Counted from the first letter of the stretch, positions 7,336 to 14,670 are shown. The stretch: 15,572 nucleotides of DNA from Acidimicrobiia bacterium (GCA_009377735.1 WHTL01000052.1:1-15572); one strand, 5' to 3'. A program made the numbers and translations. The notes: generated from the sequence alone by a model not told the origin.

Positions 7336-8400
7336 GTGACCGGTGAACCACGACCCATCCTGGAGATATTGGAGCGTCTCGCCCCAGGCACACCTATGCG
7401 TGACGCATTGGAGCGAATCCTGCAACAGGAGAAGGGAGCGCTTATGGTTCTGGGGTCGTCCCAGCAGGTGAAGCAGGCGAGCTCCGGTGGGTTCGCTCTC
7501 GATTCCTGTAGTTTCACTCCGGCCCGTCTCGCCGAGTTGGCGAAGATGGACGGCGGGATTGTGCTCGACGACGACTGGGATATGATCTTGGCGGCCAACG
7601 TCCATTTCATCCCCGGTGGCAGCATCCCCACAGATGAGACCGGGGCCCGGCACCGCACCGCAGAGAGGATGGCGGTGGAGACCGCGAAACCCGTTGTGTC
7701 TGTCTCCGAGGCACGTAGCGTCGCCACCCTCTTCTACGACGGTGAGAAGGTGGCACTGGCCCGGCCCACCGAGGTTGCCGCCCGAGTGAACCAGGATCTT
7801 CAGACCCTCGACCGGCTCCGCCGTCGGCTCGACACGGCCGAGACTCGGCTGGATGTGCTTGAGGTGAGCGGTCTGGCCGACTTCCGCAGTGTCGTCACCG
7901 TGTTGCAACGAGCAGAGTTGGTAAGGCGTGTGGGACGCGCGATAGAGCGGCAGACCATAACCCTGGGGGAGGAGGGTCGTCTCGTTTGGGTGCAGCTCGC
8001 CGATCTCCTACGGGGGGTGGAGAACCTCCGCGACCTCACACTCCGTGACCACATCCGACCGGCACGGGATGCCACCATCAAGAAGGCCGTAAACGGTCTC
8101 ACTGGTATGTCCGACGCCGACCTCGCGGATGTCGACCGCGTGGCGGATGTCGTCGGTTTCGGTGAAATCGACGGGGGCACCGAGTCCCGAGGTCATCGGC
8201 TCCTGTCCAAGGTGTCACGACTGCCCGAGGCAGTGCGGGATGGGTTGATCCGCCAATTCAGGACGTTCGACCGGCTCCTCGAGGCCAGCCCAGAAGACCT
8301 AGAGGCAGTGGATGGTGTCGGCCAGGCACGTGCCACCCAGATAAGGGCATTCTTCGACCGTATCCTCCTAGCCGCCCAGCACTGGGACCCGGATCTGTGA
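7336..8400 (+). CDS. disA: DNA integrity scanning diadenylate cyclase DisA
   Basis: DisA makes c-di-AMP from two ATP and scans DNA, slowing synthesis at branched structures. I chose GTG 7336 (354 residues) because PRPILEILERLAPGT then aligns with mycobacterial DisA N-termini. TTG 7297, overlapping the radA stop, is an alternative adding 13 residues; neither has a clear Shine-Dalgarno sequence. The cyclase domain (about 1-140) has KMDGGIVL (70-77) and ETGARHRTAER (101-111) with the RHR motif at 105-107. The usual DGA motif reads DGG here, and the usual GTRHR reads GARHR. A helical linker follows (about 145-290), then a C-terminal helix-hairpin-helix DNA-binding domain (EDLEAVDGVGQARATQIR). It forms an operon with radA. 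Known biochemistry has RadA inhibiting DisA in Bacillus. Confidence 0.94.
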   Translation: MTGEPRPILEILERLAPGTPMRDALERILQQEKGALMVLGSSQQVKQASSGGFALDSCSFTPARLAELAKMDGGIVLDDDWDMILAANVHFIPGGSIPTDETGARHRTAERMAVETAKPVVSVSEARSVATLFYDGEKVALARPTEVAARVNQDLQTLDRLRRRLDTAETRLDVLEVSGLADFRSVVTVLQRAELVRRVGRAIERQTITLGEEGRLVWVQLADLLRGVENLRDLTLRDHIRPARDATIKKAVNGLTGMSDADLADVDRVADVVGFGEIDGGTESRGHRLLSKVSRLPEAVRDGLIRQFRTFDRLLEASPEDLEAVDGVGQARATQIRAFFDRILLAAQHWDPDL

Positions 8401-8401
8401 T

Positions 8402-8426
8402 GTCTGGGGGGCTCTGCCCCCCAGAC
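8402..8426 (+). terminator. G/C-rich hairpin after disA
   Basis: GTCTGGGGGG (8402-8411) and CCCCCCAGAC (8417-8426) make a perfect 10-bp stem with loop CTCTG, beginning 2 bases after the disA stop. No T-tract follows, so it is either an actinobacterial-type terminator or a palindromic repeat that doubles as one. A close relative lies at 14635-14657 beside the HdeD-like gene. Confidence 0.6.
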
Positions 8427-8443
8427 CCCACACAGCAACTACC

Positions 8444-8578
8444 TGAACCCAGGGTGGAGGACATCGCCTCTCGTAAATCTCCGCCCGCAGAACAAGCAGC
8501 TATCTCGACCCTGGGTTGAGGACATCGTCTCGCGACCATCTGCGCCCTGAGAACGCCGTGTCCTCCACCCTGGGTTCA
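8444..8578. repeat. Degenerate ~60-bp direct repeat bounded by a perfect 20-bp inverted repeat
   Basis: Between the convergent disA and nadC genes, a unit beginning ACCC(A/T)GGGT occurs at 8447 and 8508, and its first 11 bases again at 8567 (spacings 61 and 59). The first 47 bases of units one and two agree at 37 positions, with the run GAGGACATCG shared. Separately, 8444-8463 and 8559-8578 are perfect reverse complements over 20 bp. No coding potential is seen. The block could be a repeated genomic element, a structured RNA or part of a two-sided terminator. Confidence 0.75.
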
Positions 8579-8599
8579 CATTGTCCCTCTGGTGATCCC

Positions 8600-9433
8600 T
8601 CAGTCCTCTATTTCCAGGGTTACGTCTAGGGCGGGAGCGGAGTGGGTGATCCAGCCGGACGATATGTAGTCGACGCCGGTTTCGGAGATTTGGCGGACGG
8701 TGTCGGCGGTGATGTTGCCAGATGCCTCGGTGATGAGCCGTCCGTCTATCAGCTTTATCGCCCTGGAGAGTGTGTCGGGGTCCATGTTGTCGAGGAGGAC
8801 GGCGTCCGCATCGAGCGTCAGTAGCTCGTCCAACTGGTCCAGTGTGTCGACCTCGACCTCGACTCTGACCGTGTGGCCCACTCGGTCCCTCACCCCTCGA
8901 AGGGCGGCGGTGAGCCCACCCGATGCCGCGATGTGGTTGTCTTTGACCAACACCGCGTCGAAGAGACCAAAACGATGGTTTACCCCACCACCCATCCGCA
9001 CAGCATGCTTCTCGAGAGCCCGGAGATTCGGGGTGGTCTTGCGGGTGTCCAGGATACGGGCGCCGGTTCCTTCCACCCGACCCACCAGATCGGCTGTGGC
9101 GGTGGCGATACCGGAGAGGTGACCCAGAAGGTTGAGGGCGGTGCGCTCTCCGGTGAGGATCCCTCTCGCCGGACCGGAGATTTCGGCGAGAACGGCACCG
9201 GAACCTACCCGGTCACCATCGGCAACGATTAGACCGCACTCGATCTCGTCGTCGAGCAAAGCGAAGACCCACTTCACAGTCTCCAGACCCGCCAGGGTGC
9301 CCTCGGCTCGACTGACGAGTCGAGCCCGGGCCATCTTGTCTTCTCCCACGGTTGCCATGGTTGTGATATCACCAGCGGAGCCGAGGTCTTCGGCAAGGGC
9401 ACGACGAACCACATCCTCGAGATGGGAGCTCAT
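8600..9433 (-). CDS. nadC: Quinolinate phosphoribosyltransferase (nicotinate-nucleotide pyrophosphorylase, carboxylating)
   Basis: A 277-residue cytoplasmic enzyme that turns quinolinate and PRPP into nicotinate mononucleotide, the third step of de novo NAD synthesis. Signatures: EDLGSAGDITT (15-25), GERTALNLLGHLSGIAT (95-111), DTRKTTPNLR (129-138), HRFGLFDAVLVKDNH (143-157), VEVEVDTLDQL (181-191) and the C-terminal ITEASGNIT and GVDYISSG blocks. The open frame extends further upstream, but ATG 9433 is the real start by homology, and its ATGA overlaps the nadB stop (9430-9433), a sign of translational coupling. No separate Shine-Dalgarno sequence is seen. The gene ends about 20 bases from the inverted repeat shared with the disA side. 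Confidence 0.95.
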   Translation of the reverse strand: MSSHLEDVVRRALAEDLGSAGDITTMATVGEDKMARARLVSRAEGTLAGLETVKWVFALLDDEIECGLIVADGDRVGSGAVLAEISGPARGILTGERTALNLLGHLSGIATATADLVGRVEGTGARILDTRKTTPNLRALEKHAVRMGGGVNHRFGLFDAVLVKDNHIAASGGLTAALRGVRDRVGHTVRVEVEVDTLDQLDELLTLDADAVLLDNMDPDTLSRAIKLIDGRLITEASGNITADTVRQISETGVDYISSGWITHSAPALDVTLEIED

Positions 9434-10893
9434 TCGTCGGACCCGGTTTGTGGAAAGTCGGCCCGGTAGTGGCTTCCGCGGGATTCGGTTCGTGCCCAGG
9501 CGGCAGTGACGATCCGAGTTACCAGGTCGACGGCGGTCCTTCCTGGGATCGTATTCGCCAGTTCCGCACGGAGTTCCTCGATTCGGGTCGTCGCCCGTTG
9601 CAGACTCGACGCGGTACGGACCACACCCACCTCCTCCCACATGACGGAACGGAGATCTTCGATCGCCGAATCGTCCTCGAGATCGGCAATGAAGGCAGCT
9701 TCGGGGGCGGTGCCCGTGGTGCTGGGCTTGGTGGCATGGCCCATCACGTCGCGGCTCACCCTGGCGGCGAAGACGAGTCCTTCGAGGAGGGAGTTGGAGG
9801 CGAGACGGTTGGCGCCATGCACCCCGGTGTTGGCGGCCTCACCCACTGCCCACAGATTGTGGAGGGAGGTGCGACCCTTGTCGTCGACGCTGATCCCGCC
9901 CATCAGGTAGTGGGCGGCGGGGCTGACGGGCAGGAGGTCACGACCCGGGTGGAGACCGGCGGAGGTGGCGTGGGAGGTAACGGTGGGAAAGCGCCCACCA
10001 ACATCGGGGATGTGGCGCGCATCGAGATAGACCTTTCGTCCGTCCCGAAGTTGCTTCCAAACAGCACGGGATAGATGGTCGCGGGGTGCCAGCTCAGTGT
10101 CCGGGTGCGCATCGACCATGAAGCGGGAGCCGGCGTCATCCACCAGCAATGCCCCCTCCCCACGGAGTGCCTCGGTGACGAGGGGCATGGGATCACGGCC
10201 GATGTCGAGTGCGGTGGGATGAAACTGGACGAACTCGAGGTGGGAGACCTTGGCCCCTGCCCTCGCCGCCATGGCGATACCCGAGCCGTCCACGTGCGGC
10301 GGGTTGGTGGTGTGGGAGTAGAGGTGGCCCAGACCACCGCTTGCCAGAACGACACCCCTTGCCACGATCAGGTGTCGACTGCCCCGGGGGTCGGCCGCAA
10401 CCACGCCGGTCACAGTGGCGTTGTGGGTGAGCAGATCCAGGACCGTCCACCCGTCCAATAGATGGATCGAATCATGCGCCCGGACCGCATCCTGCAGAGT
10501 CCGTGACACTTCCCTTCCGATGCCATCTCCGTTGGCGGTGACGATCCGTCGGCGACGGTGGCCGGCCTCCAACCCGAGCTGCAGTGTTCCGTCGGAACGT
10601 CTCCCGAAACGTGCTCCGAGTTCGGTCAATCTCGTGATCGCCTCCGGCCCTCCCTCGCAGAGGATCTCGACCACCGAGGTGACCGAGAGGCCCTTCCCTA
10701 CCTCCAGCGTGTCATGGGCGTGGAGCCGGGGGGTGTCGTCGGGACCCACCGCGGCGGCTATCCCGCCCTGAGCGAGATCCGTCGATCCCAGCCCTTGGGA
10801 GAGGACCGTTGCCTCGGGGAGTTCCAGTGCCGTGCTGAGTCCGCCGACACCCGATCCAATCACCAGAGGATGATCGAGCTCGATTGCCACCAT
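9430..10893 (-). CDS. nadB: L-aspartate oxidase
   Basis: A 487-residue FAD enzyme that oxidises aspartate to iminoaspartate, the first step of de novo NAD synthesis. The FAD-binding GSGVGG is at 13-18, the AQGGIAAA loop at 41-48, and the fumarate-reductase-type active-site blocks are FVQFHPTAL (H225), EALRGEG (R244), AAHYLMGG (H328) and GANRLASNSLLEG (R363), all intact. ATG 10893 is preferred because it begins just before the FAD motif and has AAGGA 10 bases upstream (10904-10908). The frame stays open to 11007, but the extra residues are leader sequence. It is the first gene of nadB-nadC. nadA, the quinolinate synthase, is not in the window, so it must be encoded elsewhere. Confidence 0.94.
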   Translation of the reverse strand: MVAIELDHPLVIGSGVGGLSTALELPEATVLSQGLGSTDLAQGGIAAAVGPDDTPRLHAHDTLEVGKGLSVTSVVEILCEGGPEAITRLTELGARFGRRSDGTLQLGLEAGHRRRRIVTANGDGIGREVSRTLQDAVRAHDSIHLLDGWTVLDLLTHNATVTGVVAADPRGSRHLIVARGVVLASGGLGHLYSHTTNPPHVDGSGIAMAARAGAKVSHLEFVQFHPTALDIGRDPMPLVTEALRGEGALLVDDAGSRFMVDAHPDTELAPRDHLSRAVWKQLRDGRKVYLDARHIPDVGGRFPTVTSHATSAGLHPGRDLLPVSPAAHYLMGGISVDDKGRTSLHNLWAVGEAANTGVHGANRLASNSLLEGLVFAARVSRDVMGHATKPSTTGTAPEAAFIADLEDDSAIEDLRSVMWEEVGVVRTASSLQRATTRIEELRAELANTIPGRTAVDLVTRIVTAAWARTESRGSHYRADFPQTGSDE

Positions 10894-11059
10894 TAGTGGT
10901 GTGTCCTTGAATTGATGCCGCGGTGTCGCCGAGGCATCGGCGTCGATGGCAAGGACGCAGGACGAAGGCGCACCCAATGCGGTGCGTCTAGGACGAGGAC
11001 GCAGCAAGCGGCGTCTAGGCCCGGCGAGACTGCGTAGCTATTTCGAGGACACACCACTA
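10894..11059 (-). promoter_or_regulatory. Repeat-rich, structured leader upstream of nadB
   Basis: The ends of this segment, 10894-10911 and 11042-11059, are reverse complements at 17 of 18 positions. The nadB ribosome binding site lies in the left arm. Between them are several stems: CGCCGA/TCGGCG (10927-10942), CGCACC/GGTGCG (10969-10986, extendable to 9 bp with a wobble) and GACGC/GCGTC (10998-11015), plus a direct repeat GCGTCTAGG at 10984 and 11011. CACCACTAG recurs once more at about 11076. In RNA the ends could pair and hide the nadB ribosome binding site. I do not recognise a known riboswitch or a NiaR/NrtR operator. Confidence 0.45.
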
Positions 11060-11133
11060 GCGAGGGCCAGGGATGCACCACTAGTACGCACCCCGTAAGT
11101 CGAGAGGGCCACCCATATCCGCTACCCAGTGGT

Positions 11134-11844
11134 CTATGGAGCTACGAGAGCCTCGTCGAGTCCCGCAGCCACGAGAGAAGCGACAACAAACCCACTGGCG
11201 CGGCATTCCTCCACAAAACCTCTCATCCAGGCAACGGCCTCCTCCGATCGCTCCACGGGTATGCCCACCGCCTGTCGGATCTGCATGAATGCCTCGTCCA
11301 GGACGCGCCGGTCGCCACGGGTCGCGGCATAGTCCAAGATGGCTTGGCGGATCCCTGCACCCGCGTCCAGGTCTTGGTCGTCAAAGACCGTGACTCCGTC
11401 GTCCCCACGCACGATCTCGGCCGATTCGAGGGTCCGGGTCAGGTGGAGGTCGTAAGCCGAGCCCCGTTTGACACCGACACGTACGCCGGGCCGATCCACG
11501 TCGGTCTTCGACCGAATCGGTGATTCGGACGAGACGACGTACACACCCTCGATCACGACGTAGGGAGCCGTGAACGCCACTTGGGTCTCGCGCTCCGGGT
11601 CGATGGCGAGGAAACAGACATCGGCTCGACCCTCGCTCATTGCAGCGAATGACTTGCGGGCTGCGTCAAAGCAAAGGAATTCGACCGGCACATCGAGCCG
11701 CCGAGCCAATTCCGTGGCGAGATCTACGGTGACGCCTGTCGGCCGTTCCTCGGTGCCCTGGGCGAGCACCGGATTTCCGAGATTGATCGATGCACGGAGC
11801 GGGCCGGTAGGTGCGAGTGTGGTTGCGAGTTCGGTTGGTTCCAT
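11134..11844 (-). CDS. Solute-binding-protein-like domain (SBP family 3) without signal peptide
   Basis: A 236-residue protein that is a whole family-3 amino-acid-type binding fold: LRASINLGNPVL (16-27), GVTVDLATELARRL (37-50), ADVCFLAIDPERETQVAF (74-91, the usual D/R ligand region), and VRVGVKRGSAYDLHL (121-135) opening the second lobe. There is no signal peptide, lipobox or membrane helix, and no permease or ATPase gene lies beside it. It is therefore probably cytoplasmic and may sense or buffer an amino acid or related ligand; the function is unknown. The start is ATG 11844 without a clear Shine-Dalgarno sequence; a small stem (CGACCG/CGGTCG, 11851-11865) sits just upstream. It is divergent from the sigma factor and upstream of nadB on the same strand, with about 240 bases between. 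Confidence 0.8.
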   Translation of the reverse strand: MEPTELATTLAPTGPLRASINLGNPVLAQGTEERPTGVTVDLATELARRLDVPVEFLCFDAARKSFAAMSEGRADVCFLAIDPERETQVAFTAPYVVIEGVYVVSSESPIRSKTDVDRPGVRVGVKRGSAYDLHLTRTLESAEIVRGDDGVTVFDDQDLDAGAGIRQAILDYAATRGDRRVLDEAFMQIRQAVGIPVERSEEAVAWMRGFVEECRASGFVVASLVAAGLDEALVAP

Positions 11845-12182
11845 GCTCGACGACCGTAGCGGTCGGGTCTCGATTGCGCACTCATCGGCACCATGGTTTG
11901 AGCAGGTCGAGACCGGGAATATCCGGACGTGGGGGAGCGTTGAAGCGTACGTGGGGTAAACGGAGACCCAACCCTTCTGGAACGATCTGGAAAGAAATCC
12001 TCGATTGGGGGTTCACAAGAGGGGTTCTGTCTGGCATATTGGGTCCGGAGGCAGGGAGTATTCGTACGACCCAATCACGACTCAGAGACTGCCAAGTTGG
12101 GACTGTCGAACGGCGGGTGCCGCCATCAGTTATATGAACCGCCCTTTCCTACACACCTATCAAGCCGGAGGCTGAATATCCG
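11845..12182. promoter_or_regulatory. Divergent control region between the binding-protein-like gene and the sigma factor
   Basis: This 338-base gap has no convincing gene. It holds two perfect 8-bp inverted repeats: GGTCTCGA (11866-11873) with TCGAGACC (11907-11914), and ATTGGGTC (12038-12045) with GACCCAAT (12068-12075). A short stem GGCGG/CCGCC lies at 12112-12124. TATATG at 12131-12136 is a possible -10 for the sigma gene without a clear -35. GGAGG at 12167-12171 is the sigma-factor ribosome binding site, 11 bases before its ATG. The repeats may be operators, but no partner is known. Confidence 0.45.
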
Positions 12183-13178
12183 ATGAGTGCTGCCGAAGCT
12201 CGTGCCAAGACGACCAAGACCGAAAAGGCACAGCGAGAGAGGTTGCAGAACAAGCTGACAGATGAGCGTGGTCGCCTCACCACAGACTTGGTCAGCCAGT
12301 ATCTCACCGCCATTGGGGAGTACGACCTCCTCACCGCGGAACAAGAGGTCGAGCTCGCCCAGAAGATCGAGAGTGGCGAGGAGGCTGTGACGCGTCTGGA
12401 AGAGGGCGACTACAAGGGAAAGAAGCAGGAGCTCGAACTCAAGCGTCAGATGCGCAAGGGCGCGGCTGCCAAGGACGCCTTTCTCACTGCCAACCTACGG
12501 CTAGTCGTGGCCAATGCCCGTCGCTACGCCAACACCTCCGGTATCGATTTCCTCGACCTGGTCCAGGAAGGGAACCTCGGCCTCATCCGCGCCGTTGAGA
12601 AGTTCGACTGGCGTAAGGGATTCAAGTTCTCCACCTACGCCACTTGGTGGATCCGTCAGGCCATCACCCGGGCTATTGCCGACAAATCCCGTACCGTGCG
12701 GATCCCCGTCCATCTCCACGACACGTTGGCCGCGGTGCGTGCCGCCCAGTCGTCTCTCAAGGCCGAACTCGGTCGCGACCCTCGCCCCGACGAGATCGCC
12801 GAAGAGGCCGGTGTCACTGTCGACAAGGTCGACTTGGCTCTCGGTGTCGCCGACACCGTCTCCCTGGAACAGCCCATCGGGGAGGATGGTGCCCAGCTCG
12901 GTGACTTCATCGAGGACGAGGATGCCGCCGACCCCATCCAACTCACAGAAGAGATGGACGTCGCCAATTCGCTGCGTGGCTCTATCGAGTGCCTGCCCGA
13001 CCGTGAGGGTCGGATTCTCGCCCTTCGTTATGGCTTCTATGACGGTGTGCCCCGTACCCTGGAGGAGATCGGAGACGAGTTCAACCTCACCAGGGAGCGG
13101 ATCCGTCAGCTTGAGAAGTTGGCTCTGTGCCGTCTCCGCCACCCCAGCTTCGGCATCCGCGAGGCCGATCTCATCTAA
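12183..13178 (+). CDS. RNA polymerase sigma-70 family factor, RpoD/SigB-like (group 2)
   Basis: A 331-residue sigma factor. Region 1.2 is at about 33-65 (DLVSQYLTAIGEYDLLTAEQE). A short Lys/Glu-rich insert follows, then region 2 (about 97-165) with LTANLRLVVANARRY, DLVQEGNLGLIRAVEKFDW and FSTYATWWIRQAI, which carry core binding and -10 recognition. Region 3 is about 170-240. Region 4 ends in the -35 helix-turn-helix LEEIGDEFNLTRERIRQLEKLAL (293-315). It lacks the long acidic or basic N-terminal extension of principal actinobacterial sigma factors, so a non-essential group 2 (SigB/HrdD-like) factor is likeliest, with the principal factor elsewhere. The start is ATG 12183 with GGAGG 11 bases upstream. 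Its stop overlaps that of ald on the other strand. Confidence 0.9.
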   Translation: MSAAEARAKTTKTEKAQRERLQNKLTDERGRLTTDLVSQYLTAIGEYDLLTAEQEVELAQKIESGEEAVTRLEEGDYKGKKQELELKRQMRKGAAAKDAFLTANLRLVVANARRYANTSGIDFLDLVQEGNLGLIRAVEKFDWRKGFKFSTYATWWIRQAITRAIADKSRTVRIPVHLHDTLAAVRAAQSSLKAELGRDPRPDEIAEEAGVTVDKVDLALGVADTVSLEQPIGEDGAQLGDFIEDEDAADPIQLTEEMDVANSLRGSIECLPDREGRILALRYGFYDGVPRTLEEIGDEFNLTRERIRQLEKLALCRLRHPSFGIREADLI

Positions 13179-14272
13179 AAGGTCTGCGGCCCCTCCAAGC
13201 TTTCTCGCACTACCTCGTTGACGATCTCGCCCGTGCGGACGTTGAGGCCGGGGGCCAGCTCGGGTCTTTTCTCGATGGCACCGTCGACCCCGTTGTCGGC
13301 CATGTCCACCACATAGGGGAGTGTGGCGTTCTCCAGGGCGAGAGTTGATGTTCGGGGCACTGCCCCTGGGATATTCCCAACACAGAAATGGACGACATCG
13401 TGTTTCACGAAGGTGGGGTCGTCGTGGGTTGTTTCCTGAGAGGTGGCAAAGCAACCGCCCTGGTCGATGGCGATATCGACGAGGACACTGCCCTTTTCCA
13501 GGGCCATAACGTCCTCTTCGGTCAAGAGACGGGGAGCGTGGGCCCCGGGGACGAGAACGGCACCAACAACGAGATCGGCCCAAGTCGACCATTCCCGGAC
13601 AGCGGCTTTCGACGAGGCCACGGTGTTGACCCGACCTCCAAAGAGCTCATCGATCTCGAGCAGACGACCCAGGTTGAGGTCAAGGACGGTGACCCTGGCG
13701 CCCAAGCCGACAGCCATGTCGAGGGCGTTGGTGCCTGCCGCGCCAGCTCCGATGATGGTGACCTTGCCTGCGGCGACACCAGGGTCGCCACCGAGGAGTA
13801 CACCCTTACCGCCTTGGGGTGCTTCGAGATGATGGGCACCGGCCTGGACCGATAGTTTCCCGGCGATTCGGCTCATCGGTGCCAAGAGTGGGAGAAAGCC
13901 ATCGGGCATTTGGACCGTTTCATATGCCAGAGCAGTAACACCTGAGTTCTGGAGACCAGATGCCACTTCGGGATACGCCGCCAGATGGAGGTAGGTGAAA
14001 AGGATCTGATCTTCTTTGAGGAGGGCGATCTCGTCTGGTTGTGGCTCCTTGACATGAACCAACATGTCCACCTCGGCGAAGACCTCTGCCGCGCTCTCGG
14101 CTATTCGGGCGCCGGCATCCCCGTAGAGGGCGTCGTCGAAGCCAGAGCCGTCGCCAGCGCCTGACTCGATTACCACCTCGTGCCCGTGATCCACTAATTC
14201 GTGAGCTCCGGTAGGGGTGAGCGCCACACGTCGCTCGTTCTTCTTGATCTCCGCAACGATCCCGACCTTCAT
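13175..14272 (-). CDS. ald: Alanine dehydrogenase
   Basis: A 365-residue NAD-dependent enzyme interconverting alanine and pyruvate plus ammonia. Pyruvate-site K75 is in VHVKEP and catalytic H96 in YLHLAA. The Rossmann loop GAGAAG is at 175-180, with acidic D198 (VLDLN) selecting NAD over NADP, and D270 lies in DIAIDQGG. Length is normal. ATG 14272 is chosen because the homologous protein begins MKVGIVAEIKKNERRVAL and GAGGAG stands 10 bases upstream (14283-14288); the open frame beyond it is not coding. Its TAG (13175-13177) overlaps the TAA of the sigma gene (13176-13178), so the two transcripts collide tail to tail. PntA transhydrogenase is related, but the length and motifs favour Ald. Confidence 0.95.
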   Translation of the reverse strand: MKVGIVAEIKKNERRVALTPTGAHELVDHGHEVVIESGAGDGSGFDDALYGDAGARIAESAAEVFAEVDMLVHVKEPQPDEIALLKEDQILFTYLHLAAYPEVASGLQNSGVTALAYETVQMPDGFLPLLAPMSRIAGKLSVQAGAHHLEAPQGGKGVLLGGDPGVAAGKVTIIGAGAAGTNALDMAVGLGARVTVLDLNLGRLLEIDELFGGRVNTVASSKAAVREWSTWADLVVGAVLVPGAHAPRLLTEEDVMALEKGSVLVDIAIDQGGCFATSQETTHDDPTFVKHDVVHFCVGNIPGAVPRTSTLALENATLPYVVDMADNGVDGAIEKRPELAPGLNVRTGEIVNEVVRESLEGPQTF

Positions 14273-14670
14273 TCCGTTTCGACTCCTCAGATAGACACAA
14301 AATGCACCGCGGACCTGCGGCACCACACTAACTGGAACGGACACGACGGGCTCGGCGGAACAACCCGAACCTTCCCCCACGAAGTGGGGGGAGAGTTGGT
14401 CAGCGTCGTCACAGGCCGGGTGTGAGAAGTTGTGCAGATGCCGTGGTGGTCGGTGGGAAACCTCAGCCCCCGTAAGTTCTCCACTAGCCAATCCGCGGCA
14501 AGGTGAGACATCAGTTGGCAGCCACATTGAACCCGATGGTCACCCCGCCACGACAGACAGGAGCCGGGTCGCGAGGGTTGAGGGAGGACGGCCCCGACGG
14601 CGCTAAAAGAGAAACACGAGGCAGCCGTTGGGGGTCTGGGGGACGGCGTCCCCCAGAAGAGACAGACCTT
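14273..14670 (-). promoter_or_regulatory. Gap upstream of ald with a CCCCCAC/GTGGGGG hairpin
   Basis: This 398-base gap between the HdeD-like gene and ald has no credible gene. A perfect stem CCCCCAC (14374-14380) and GTGGGGG (14384-14390) with loop GAA lies about 100 bases before the ald start, so it may be in the ald leader or be a genomic palindromic repeat. The HdeD-side hairpin at 14635-14657 is listed separately. The stretch 14400-14560 shows pairing potential (for example TGCCG with CGGCA) but no tRNA T-arm or riboswitch that I recognise. I saw no good ald promoter. Confidence 0.4.
14635..14657 (-). terminator. G/C-rich hairpin after the HdeD-like gene
   Basis: TCTGGGGGAC (14635-14644) and GTCCCCCAGA (14648-14657) make a perfect 10-bp stem with loop GGC, 13 bases after the HdeD-like stop in its reading direction. 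There is no T-tract. It shares the TCTGGGGG/CCCCCAGA core with the hairpin after disA. Confidence 0.6.

Noticed and set aside
9434..9640. Upstream extension of nadC by 69 residues
   Set aside because: The added residues lie inside nadB and have no homologous character; nadC proteins start at MSSHLEDVVRRALAEDLG-like sequence.
10894..11007. Upstream extension of nadB by 38 residues
   Set aside because: It translates the structured leader; the ATG at 10893 has a ribosome binding site and sits correctly before the FAD motif.
14273..14527. Upstream extension of ald by 85 residues
   Set aside because: Ald begins at MKVGIV; the extension crosses a hairpin, and the ATG at 14272 has GAGGAG upstream.
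14400..14527. Possible tRNA or riboswitch upstream of ald
   Set aside because: TGCCG/CGGCA arms can pair, but there is no T-arm, anticodon arm or glycine-riboswitch core.
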